From Oscillospiraceae bacterium (GTDB lineage: Bacteria; Bacillota; Clostridia; Oscillospirales; Ruminococcaceae): DNA of 6,257 bases. Of the stretch, positions 1 to 5,402 are shown piece by piece (within the stretch, counting starts at the first letter, position 1; each line of letters begins with the position of its first letter). The stretch lies in contig JAIRWE010000143.1 of the NCBI GenBank assembly GCA_031253365.1, forward strand, positions 1-6,257, read 5' to 3'. The position numbers and the translations under genes are program-made. Below the pieces are notes generated by a model, which was not told where the DNA came from, searched no databases, and saw nothing but the letters and a program-made list of their open reading frames with translations.

Positions 1-31
1 AATAAATGCAGTAAAAAACAGGTAGCGTGAA

Positions 32-832
32 ATGGTTGATTTATCCGTTAAAAAGCGCGTCGTCATAAAAGTCGGGACGTCCACGCTCGCTTACCGAACG
101 GGCAGGCTCAATCTGCGGCGGGTCGAAAAGCTGATACGCGTGTTCTCCGACTTGAAAAATTCGGGGAAGGAACTCGTTTTCGTGACTTCGGGCGCGGTGG
201 GCGTCGGAATGGGGCGCTGCGGGCGTTCATGGACGAAGCCGCCCGACTCGATGCCGGAAAAGCAAGCCTGCGCGGCAATCGGGCAGAGCGAGCTTATGAA
301 CATATACTCGCGCGAGTTTTCAAAGTATAACCACACCGTCGGGCAGATTCTCATGACGCGCGACGTCGTCGCCAACCCCGTTCGCAGGCAGAACGTCGTC
401 AACACGCTGAACACCCTGCTTTCGTGGGGCGTGGTTCCGATTATCAACGCCAACGACAGCGTTTCCGTGGAACACCTTGACTTTGACGAGAACGATACGC
501 TTTCGGCTGTCGCGGCGAAGCTGTGCGGGGCGGATTTGCTGGTTATCCTTACCGACGTCGACGGGTTTTATGACAAGAACCCGGCTTTCCCCGGAGCGAG
601 GCTGCTGCCGTTGGTCAACAAAATCACCTTTGAGATGATTGCTTCGGCGAAGGAAAAGGGTTCGCCTCTCGCCAAGGGCGGTATGCTGTCGAAGCTGGAA
701 GCCGCCACCCTCGTAATGGAGGACGATATAGACCTTGTCATATTGAAAGGCGACGAACCCGCCGTTTTGTACGACTTGTTCGAGAACAGGGCGAGATGCA
801 CGGTTTTCACGAGTAAAGGGGAAACAATATGA
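32..832 (+). CDS. proB: Glutamate 5-kinase, short form without PUA domain
   Basis: This cytoplasmic enzyme phosphorylates L-glutamate with ATP to give glutamyl 5-phosphate, the first and usually feedback-controlled step of proline synthesis. Its 266 residues form a single amino-acid-kinase fold. Visible motifs are VIKVGTST (11-18, phosphate-binding lysine K13), VTSGAVGVGM (51-60), IINANDSV (137-144), FDENDTLSA (151-159), LTDVDGFYDKNP (173-184) and KGGMLSKLEAA (215-225). The E. coli enzyme has about 367 residues because of a C-terminal PUA domain, which is absent here; kinase-only forms are known in several Bacillota. The usual NEND glutamate-site motif reads NAND here. The ATG at 32 is the first possible start, because an in-frame TAG lies at 23-25; its ribosome binding site (AGGTAG, 20-25) is weak. 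The stop overlaps the proA start by 4 nt, so the two are probably translationally coupled. Identity is certain from the motifs and the neighbouring proA. Confidence 0.96.
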   Translation: MVDLSVKKRVVIKVGTSTLAYRTGRLNLRRVEKLIRVFSDLKNSGKELVFVTSGAVGVGMGRCGRSWTKPPDSMPEKQACAAIGQSELMNIYSREFSKYNHTVGQILMTRDVVANPVRRQNVVNTLNTLLSWGVVPIINANDSVSVEHLDFDENDTLSAVAAKLCGADLLVILTDVDGFYDKNPAFPGARLLPLVNKITFEMIASAKEKGSPLAKGGMLSKLEAATLVMEDDIDLVILKGDEPAVLYDLFENRARCTVFTSKGETI

Positions 833-2100
833 GCTATGCCGCGACTTATATGGAGCAGCTGGGAATCGCCGCGAAAAAAGCGGAGAAAACGGTGTCCGCG
901 CTCAAAACGGCGAAAAAGAACGCCGCGCTTGAGTTAATCGCGGAAAAACTTATGCAAAACGCCGAATTTATCAAAGCCCAAAACCAAAAGGACATAGACA
1001 GGGCGCGGGAACGCGCCCTGACGCGGGCGTTTATCGACCGCCTGACGCTTACCGACGGGCGCGTGGCCGATATGGCGAACGGCGTTATGAGTTTGGTCGC
1101 GTTGCCCGACCCGATAGGTGAGGTCTTGGGCGGCGGCGAACTGCTCAGCGGTCTGAGCGTCGTCAAGAAGCGCGTTCCTCTCGGGGTAATCGGTATAATT
1201 TTCGAGTCGCGCCCGAACGTCGCGGTTGACGCGGCGGCTTTATGCCTTAAATCGGGGAACGTCTGTATTTTGCGGGGGGGGAGCGACGCGCTCAATTCCA
1301 ATAAATGCCTCGCGGACATAATGCGCGGCGCGCTGTCCGAATGTGACATAAATCCCGACGCCGTTTTGCTTGTGGAGGATACGGAGCGCGAAATCGCCCT
1401 TGAAATGATGAAGGCGCGGCGGTATATCGACGTTCTTGTTCCGCGCGGCGGCGGCGGGCTTATAAGCACGGTGGTGAACAATTCCGCCGTCCCGGTTATA
1501 GAAACCGGCGAGGGTAACTGCCACGTTTACGTGGACGCCAGCGCCGACGCGCGAATGGCGGTGGAAATCACGGACAACGCCAAGACCCAGCGCCCTTCCG
1601 TGTGCAACGCCGTCGAAACCCTTCTGGTGAACGCGGACATAGCCGGCGAGTTCTTTCCGCTTTTAGCCGAAAGGTGGGGTATCGGCACGCCCGAGCCCAA
1701 GGTGAAAATCTACGGCGACGCGGCGAGCGCGAAATACATCAAAACGGAGCGCGAGGCGACCGACGAGGACTACCGCAAGGAGTTCAACGACAATATAATC
1801 GCCGTTAAAACGGTTAAAAACACGGACGAGGCAATCGAACACATCAACCGCTTCGGGACGGGGCACAGCGAGTGTATCGTCACCGGCGACCTTGACAACG
1901 CCGAAAAATTCCAAAGCGAGGTTGACGCGGCGGCGGTTTACGTGAACGCCTCCACGCGCTTCACCGACGGGTTTGAATTCGGGTTGGGCGCGGAAATCGG
2001 CATTACCACGCAAAAGCTCCACGCGAGGGGACCCATGGGGCTTAAAGAGCTGACGACATATAAGTATTTGATAAACGGCAAGGGGCAAATCAGGAAATAA
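829..2100 (+). CDS. proA: Glutamate-5-semialdehyde dehydrogenase (gamma-glutamyl phosphate reductase)
   Basis: This enzyme reduces glutamyl 5-phosphate with NADPH to glutamate 5-semialdehyde, which cyclises to pyrroline-5-carboxylate for ProC. It takes the labile product of ProB, and the two enzymes are thought to work as a complex. The 423 residues match the family (E. coli about 417). Visible are IGIIFESRPNVAVDAAALCL (121-140), the LKSGNVCILRGGSDA stretch (140-154), the glycine-rich VPRGGGGLI (204-212), the catalytic cysteine C259 in QRPSVCNAVETLLV, and the conserved end TRFTDGFEFGLGAEIG followed by HARGPMGL (398-405). The start overlaps the proB stop as ATGA and is preceded by AAAGGGG at 815-821, 7 nt away. 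An 8-G run lies in the codons for R149-G151, and a strong potential hairpin lies at 999-1020. No proC follows, so the last step of the pathway must be encoded elsewhere. Confidence 0.97.
   Translation: MSYAATYMEQLGIAAKKAEKTVSALKTAKKNAALELIAEKLMQNAEFIKAQNQKDIDRARERALTRAFIDRLTLTDGRVADMANGVMSLVALPDPIGEVLGGGELLSGLSVVKKRVPLGVIGIIFESRPNVAVDAAALCLKSGNVCILRGGSDALNSNKCLADIMRGALSECDINPDAVLLVEDTEREIALEMMKARRYIDVLVPRGGGGLISTVVNNSAVPVIETGEGNCHVYVDASADARMAVEITDNAKTQRPSVCNAVETLLVNADIAGEFFPLLAERWGIGTPEPKVKIYGDAASAKYIKTEREATDEDYRKEFNDNIIAVKTVKNTDEAIEHINRFGTGHSECIVTGDLDNAEKFQSEVDAAAVYVNASTRFTDGFEFGLGAEIGITTQKLHARGPMGLKELTTYKYLINGKGQIRK
999..1020 (+). other. GC-rich hairpin with GGAA tetraloop inside proA
   Basis: CAGGGCGCG (999-1007) and CGCGCCCTG (1012-1020) form a perfect 9-bp stem closed by GGAA, a GNRA-type loop. 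It encodes part of the RARERAL helix of ProA. No T-run follows, so it is not a terminator. It may be a by-product of Arg/Ala codons in a GC-rich gene. Confidence 0.45.
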
Positions 2101-2110
2101 AGCGGTTTCC

Positions 2111-2115
2111 GGAGG
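2111..2115 (+). promoter_or_regulatory. Ribosome binding site of the membrane-protein gene
   Basis: GGAGG sits 8 nt before the ATG at 2124. It lies in the 23-nt gap after proA and fixes the start of an otherwise unrecognised gene. Confidence 0.75.
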
Positions 2116-2123
2116 TTATCGGA

Positions 2124-2933
2124 ATGCGAAAGGAAAAAGGCAATCCCGTCGACGAAACGCCGCCCGAAGGGAAAAAACATCGGTCAAGGATTATAGACGC
2201 GGTCGTCGGCGACTTTGAAAGCGACATCGACGAAATCGACGAGGTTTTCGACGTCGGGGAAAGCGACGGCGGGGAGGAGGGCGATTCCCCCCCGAAGGCG
2301 CGCCGCGTCCTCGTCACAATCGCGGTCTTTATGATTTTTTTCTCGGTAATAGGGGTGATTACCTCCGCGAGGTTCGTTTCCGGGGTGATGAACGACATAG
2401 CGGACAGGAAAGCCCTGAAAAACGAGTTCGCGCTGTTTGTTTACCCGGTGGTAATCAACGACCCTCCCGCTTACGACACCGTGGATAATTTGCCGACGAC
2501 GACCATTATCACCTGCGCGATATGGAAAATCATCCTTGTCGGCGACACCTCCAACTATGAGCGCGACTTGGGTTCGATGCGCGTTCCCGCCGTCGACGTC
2601 GAGCTGTCCGCCCGCTCCATTTTCGGAACGGGTTCAATCCGCCACGAAAACGCCGGTAACTTTGAGGTTCAGTTCCTGTATTACGAAGAGGAAAACGCCT
2701 ACATCGTGCCGGAAAACCCCCTGTTCCTGTCTTATTCCCCGGTTATTTCCGAAATAACCAACGTGGACGAGCTGTACACGGTAACCGTCGAGTATATGGC
2801 GCCCAGCCCACTGGCAATCGCGGGCATAGATTACGAGAACCGCTCCATTAAGACGATGATTTACACCATTTCCCGCACGAAGGACAAAATGTCGATAAAC
2901 TCAATCAAATTCGCGGGTACGATAGGCATATGA
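2124..2933 (+). CDS. Unrecognised single-pass membrane protein with acidic cytoplasmic tail
   Basis: I do not recognise this family. The 269-residue protein begins with a charged, probably disordered stretch of about 60 residues; residues 30-54 hold 13 Asp/Glu in 25. One hydrophobic segment follows at about 62-82 (VLVTIAVFMIFFSVIGVI), preceded by KARR at 58-61, which favours the N-terminus inside and the C-terminus outside. There is no cleavable signal peptide. The remaining 185 or so residues look like a soluble beta-rich domain, with alternating hydrophobic strands such as FEVQFLYYEEENAYIV and LYTVTVEYMA, and a single cysteine (C131). The start is supported by GGAGG at 2111-2115, 8 nt upstream; the gap from proA is 23 nt. 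It ends 17 nt before the BTAD regulator gene, so the two are probably cotranscribed. Possible roles are an envelope sensor or anchor, but nothing in the sequence decides this. A perfect 19-bp dyad lies within the gene at 2741-2759. Confidence 0.85.
   Translation: MRKEKGNPVDETPPEGKKHRSRIIDAVVGDFESDIDEIDEVFDVGESDGGEEGDSPPKARRVLVTIAVFMIFFSVIGVITSARFVSGVMNDIADRKALKNEFALFVYPVVINDPPAYDTVDNLPTTTIITCAIWKIILVGDTSNYERDLGSMRVPAVDVELSARSIFGTGSIRHENAGNFEVQFLYYEEENAYIVPENPLFLSYSPVISEITNVDELYTVTVEYMAPSPLAIAGIDYENRSIKTMIYTISRTKDKMSINSIKFAGTIGI
2741..2759. repeat. Perfect 19-bp dyad inside the membrane-protein gene
   Basis: GGTTATTTC and its exact reverse complement GAAATAACC are separated by one C. The dyad encodes V-I-S-E-I-T in the membrane protein and lies about 190 nt before the regulator start. 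It could be an operator or chance; no second copy was seen in the window. Confidence 0.5.
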
Positions 2934-2936
2934 TTT

Positions 2937-2942
2937 AAGGAG
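2937..2942 (+). promoter_or_regulatory. Ribosome binding site supporting the TTG start of the BTAD regulator
   Basis: AAGGAG lies 8 nt before TTG at 2951, and the winged-helix domain begins directly after that codon. This decides for the TTG start rather than a later ATG, which would remove part of the DNA-binding domain. Confidence 0.8.
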
Positions 2943-2950
2943 TCACACCT

Positions 2951-4141
2951 TTGACAAAAGTTGAGATTTCTCTCCTCGGCGAGTTTTATATCAAATACGG
3001 GGAATGTGTGATAAGCGAAAAAAACGACCGTTCGCGGAAAAAATGGCTGCTTTTGAAGTACCTGATTGCGTTTCGGGAACGGGAAATATCGCAAAACGAG
3101 CTGTTCGAGCTTCTGTGGGACGGCAGCGAAAACGAAAATCCCGCCGGCGCGCTTAAAACGTTGCTCCACCGTCTGCGAACCACGCTGTCCGAGTTGAATT
3201 TGCCCGAAGGCCGGGAGATGATTGTCAATTTTATGGGGAGTTACGCGTTCAACCGTTCCTTGGAGTGCGTCATAGACACGGAGGAGTTCGAGCGTTTCTT
3301 CAAGCTGTCGGTTCAGCCCGGGCTCAGCGAGAAAGAACAGCTTGACTATTGCCGCAAGGCGATTGATATTTACAAAGGCGATTTTCTGCACGGTTCCGCT
3401 TTTGAGAAGTGGATAACGCCGATAAACGTGTACTATCACTCGATTTTTCTGCGGGTCGCCCACCACGCCGTCGATATTCTTTACAGGCACAAGATGTACG
3501 CGGAAATAATCTCGATATGCCGTAAGGCGATAACGATTGACGTCTTGGACCAGAGAATACATTATATGCTGATTAAAACCCTCGCGGAGTCGGGCGAGCG
3601 GCAAAACGCGAAGAAGCACTACGATTATGTCATCGACCTGTTTTATAACAAGCAGGGGATAAATCCTCAGGGCGACCTGACGGAGCTTTACGAGGAAATC
3701 GTAAAGACCGACAAGCAGTATGAAACCGATTTGGACGGCATCAAAATCCGGTTAAACGAAAAGAGTCCGCCCCAAGGCGCGTTTTTTTGCGAATACGAAT
3801 TCTTCAAGCACATTTACCGCCTCGAAATGCGGGACGCCGAGCGCAGCAAGCAAACCGTCTATATCTGTCTTGTTACGATAACCGACAGGGACGGCGCGGT
3901 TCCCCCGCCGAAAACGCTTTCAAAGTCGGCGGAACGCCTGCGGCACAGCATAGGCTGTTCCCTGAGGGCGAGCGATATATTCTCGCGGTACAACGCTTCG
4001 CAGTATATAATTATGCTGCCGTCGGCGACCGAGAGCACAAGCGAAATGGTAATGCGGAGGATAGTCCGCAAATACAGGCGCGATTACCCGAAAAGCCCGG
4101 TCAAGTTAATCTATCGCTACGACGAGGCGACGCGGGTATAA
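2951..4141 (+). CDS. BTAD-family (SARP-like) transcriptional regulator with degenerate GGDEF-like C-terminal domain
   Basis: A probable DNA-binding regulator of 396 residues. Residues 1 to about 103 form an OmpR-like winged helix of the type seen in SARP activators: opening strand VEISLLGEFYIKYGE, then a helix-turn-helix around ISQNELFELLW and the helix ALKTLLHRLRTTL. Residues about 108-255 fit the helical bacterial transcriptional activation domain (BTAD), with the typical YKGDFLHG (141-148), a repeat of TPR-like helices, and ITIDVLDQRIHYMLIKTLAESG. Residues about 278-393 resemble a GGDEF fold whose signature is RYNASQYIIMLP (346-357) in place of RYGGDEF, so diguanylate cyclase activity is unlikely. 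The start is TTG at 2951, chosen because AAGGAG (2937-2942) lies 8 nt upstream and the domain begins at once. There is no transmembrane segment, so it should be cytoplasmic. Targets are unknown; its own operon or the preceding membrane protein are candidates by position only. Confidence 0.88.
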   Translation: MTKVEISLLGEFYIKYGECVISEKNDRSRKKWLLLKYLIAFREREISQNELFELLWDGSENENPAGALKTLLHRLRTTLSELNLPEGREMIVNFMGSYAFNRSLECVIDTEEFERFFKLSVQPGLSEKEQLDYCRKAIDIYKGDFLHGSAFEKWITPINVYYHSIFLRVAHHAVDILYRHKMYAEIISICRKAITIDVLDQRIHYMLIKTLAESGERQNAKKHYDYVIDLFYNKQGINPQGDLTELYEEIVKTDKQYETDLDGIKIRLNEKSPPQGAFFCEYEFFKHIYRLEMRDAERSKQTVYICLVTITDRDGAVPPPKTLSKSAERLRHSIGCSLRASDIFSRYNASQYIIMLPSATESTSEMVMRRIVRKYRRDYPKSPVKLIYRYDEATRV

Positions 4142-4158
4142 ATAATTTATGTGAACGG

Positions 4159-4164
4159 AAAGGA
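4159..4164 (+). promoter_or_regulatory. metK: Ribosome binding site deciding the metK start
   Basis: AAAGGA lies 9 nt before ATG 4174. It selects this start over the long upstream extension of the same frame (which overlaps the regulator gene) and over the second ATG at 4183. Confidence 0.78.
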
Positions 4165-4173
4165 CTTGCGAAA

Positions 4174-5340
4174 ATGGCTAAAATGTTATTCACCTCCGAA
4201 AGCGTTACCGAGGGGCATCCCGATAAAATCTGCGACCAAATTTCCGACGCGGTTCTCGACGCTATCCTCGCGCAGGAGCCGACGGCGCGCGTCGCCTGCG
4301 AAACCTGCACCACCACGGGAATGGTTCTCGTCATGGGCGAAATTACCACGCGGCATTACGCGGACATACCGCGCTTGGTGAGGAGCGTTATCAAGGATAT
4401 AGGCTATGACAACGCCACATACGGGTTCGACTGCAACACCTGCGCCGTTCTGACCTCCATCGACGAGCAATCCCCCGATATAGCCATGGGCGTGAACAGC
4501 TCCGTCGACGGGAACGACACGGGGGCGGGCGACCAGGGAATGATGTTCGGGTTTGCCTGCGACGAAACGCCCGAATTGATGCCCATGCCGATTTCGCTGG
4601 CGCACAAGCTGGCGAAACGCCTCGCCGAGGTTCGCAAAAACGGGGAGTTGCCTTATCTCCTGCCCGACGGCAAATCGCAGGTAACGATAGAGTACCGCGA
4701 CGGGAAGCCCGTTCGCGCGGACACGGTCGTGATTTCGTCCCAGCACAAGGCGGACGCCGACCTTGAACAGATACGTTCCGACATAATCGAAAAGGTTATT
4801 AAGGCGACCATTCCCGCCCCGCTCCTCGACGGGGACACCAAATATTTCGTCAACCCGACGGGGCGGTTCGTAATCGGCGGTCCGCAGGGGGATTCGGGCT
4901 TGACGGGGCGGAAAATCATCGTCGATACCTACGGCGGGTATTCAAGGCACGGCGGCGGCGCCTTTTCGGGGAAGGACCCGACGAAGGTGGACAGAAGCGC
5001 GGCTTACGCGGCGCGGTACGCGGCGAAGAATATCGTCGCCGCGGGGCTGGCGAAGAAATGCGAGGTTCAGATCGCTTACGCCATCGGGGTGGCGAACCCC
5101 GTTTCGGTGCTTGCGGATACGTTCGGCACGGGGGCGGTTCCGGACGAGAAAATCTCCGCCGCCATTCGCAAGGTGTTTGATTTGCGCCCGTCCGCCATAA
5201 TAGAAGCGCTGGGGCTGCGCAAGCCGATTTACAGGCGGCTTGCCGCTTACGGACACATGGGCAGGGAGGACTTGGGCGTTTCGTGGGAAAAGACGGATAA
5301 GACCGAGGAATTGAAGACGGCCGTCGCCGACGGCGTCTGA
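4174..5340 (+). CDS. metK: S-adenosylmethionine synthetase (methionine adenosyltransferase)
   Basis: It makes S-adenosylmethionine from methionine and ATP, releasing phosphate and pyrophosphate; the product is the cell's main methyl donor. The 388 residues match the family length. Clear motifs are TEGHPDKICDQISDAVLD (12-29, with catalytic His15 and Asp17), GAGDQGMMFGFA (117-128), GGPQGDSGLTGRK (235-247), and DTYGGYSRHGGGAFSGKD followed by PTKVDRSAAYAARYAAKN (251-286), covering the P-loop-like and metal-binding residues. The frame stays open upstream to 3787, inside the preceding gene, but the family N-terminus (MAKMLFTSESVTEG) and AAAGGA at 4159-4164 fix the start at 4174. The gap from the BTAD gene is only 32 nt, which leaves no room for a SAM riboswitch. 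The last codons and the stop lie within the first copy of a direct repeat shared with the start of mnmA. Confidence 0.98.
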   Translation: MAKMLFTSESVTEGHPDKICDQISDAVLDAILAQEPTARVACETCTTTGMVLVMGEITTRHYADIPRLVRSVIKDIGYDNATYGFDCNTCAVLTSIDEQSPDIAMGVNSSVDGNDTGAGDQGMMFGFACDETPELMPMPISLAHKLAKRLAEVRKNGELPYLLPDGKSQVTIEYRDGKPVRADTVVISSQHKADADLEQIRSDIIEKVIKATIPAPLLDGDTKYFVNPTGRFVIGGPQGDSGLTGRKIIVDTYGGYSRHGGGAFSGKDPTKVDRSAAYAARYAAKNIVAAGLAKKCEVQIAYAIGVANPVSVLADTFGTGAVPDEKISAAIRKVFDLRPSAIIEALGLRKPIYRRLAAYGHMGREDLGVSWEKTDKTEELKTAVADGV

Positions 5341-5346
5341 ACGCCG
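5331..5346 (+). other. Small hairpin over the metK stop codon
   Basis: CGGCGT (5331-5336) pairs perfectly with ACGCCG (5341-5346) around a CTGA loop that contains the metK stop. No T-run follows, so it is not an intrinsic terminator. In repeat copy 2 the pairing is broken by the C-to-A difference. Confidence 0.45.
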
Positions 5347-5368
5347 AATGGGTGTTTCCGCGAAAAGC
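5331..5368 (+). repeat. Direct repeat, copy 1, spanning the metK stop codon
   Basis: This 38-nt segment starts CGGCGTCTGA, includes the metK stop (5338-5340) and runs into the gap. It matches 5407-5442 in 34 of 36 aligned positions, with one 2-nt indel. Weaker similarity continues to about 5392, where CGCCATTGAGCGGGG (5378-5392) resembles CGCCATGAGCGGCGG (5459-5473). Confidence 0.88.
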
Positions 5369-5386
5369 AATGCAACGCGCCATTGA
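5348..5386 (+). pseudogene. Probable relict of a duplicated mnmA start
   Basis: A 12-codon frame, MGVSAKSNATRH and a stop, lies in the metK-mnmA gap. Its first four residues, and the lysine at codon 6, match mnmA codons 8-13 (MGVSEK), because it lies in copy 1 of the direct repeat. The frame ends in ATTGAGCGG, where mnmA has ATGAGCGG. It looks like a decayed copy of the gene start, not a functional peptide gene, and it has no ribosome binding site. Confidence 0.45.
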
Positions 5387-5388
5387 GC

Positions 5389-5397
5389 GGGGAGGTG
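5389..5397 (+). promoter_or_regulatory. mnmA: Ribosome binding site of mnmA
   Basis: A purine-rich stretch containing GGAGGTG lies just before ATG 5403, with the GGAGG core 7 nt away. It coincides with the downstream end of the upstream repeat copy, where the second copy encodes the Ser-Gly-Gly-Val of the PP-loop. The binding site may therefore derive from duplicated coding sequence (inference). Confidence 0.75.
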
Positions 5398-5402
5398 GGG
5401 CA

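Noticed and set aside
1..31. Promoter or leader of the cluster
   Set aside because: Only 31 nt are visible, A-rich with a weak AGGTAG; no -35/-10 pair can be defended.
846..1481. 211-codon - strand frame opposite proA
   Set aside because: Its composition is Ser/Arg/Ala-rich with no motif, and proA on the + strand is unambiguous.
2335..2341. Seven-T run as a terminator tail or slippage site
   Set aside because: It encodes the Phe-Phe part of the transmembrane segment and has no preceding GC-rich hairpin.
2861..3619. 252-codon open frame on the - strand opposite the regulator gene
   Set aside because: The opposite strand encodes a recognisable winged-helix and BTAD protein; long antisense frames are common in GC-rich genes, and this one shows no recognisable motif.
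3787..4173. In-frame upstream extension of metK by 129 codons, starting inside the regulator gene
   Set aside because: It overlaps the C-terminal domain of the BTAD regulator in another frame, has no metK homology, and the family N-terminus plus a good ribosome binding site lie at 4174.
4142..4173. Possible SAM riboswitch before metK
   Set aside because: The gap is only 32 nt, far too short for any known SAM-binding aptamer, and it holds just a ribosome binding site.
5316..5325. GACGGCCGTC palindrome near the metK end as a terminator
   Set aside because: It lies inside coding sequence, has no loop and is not followed by a T-run.
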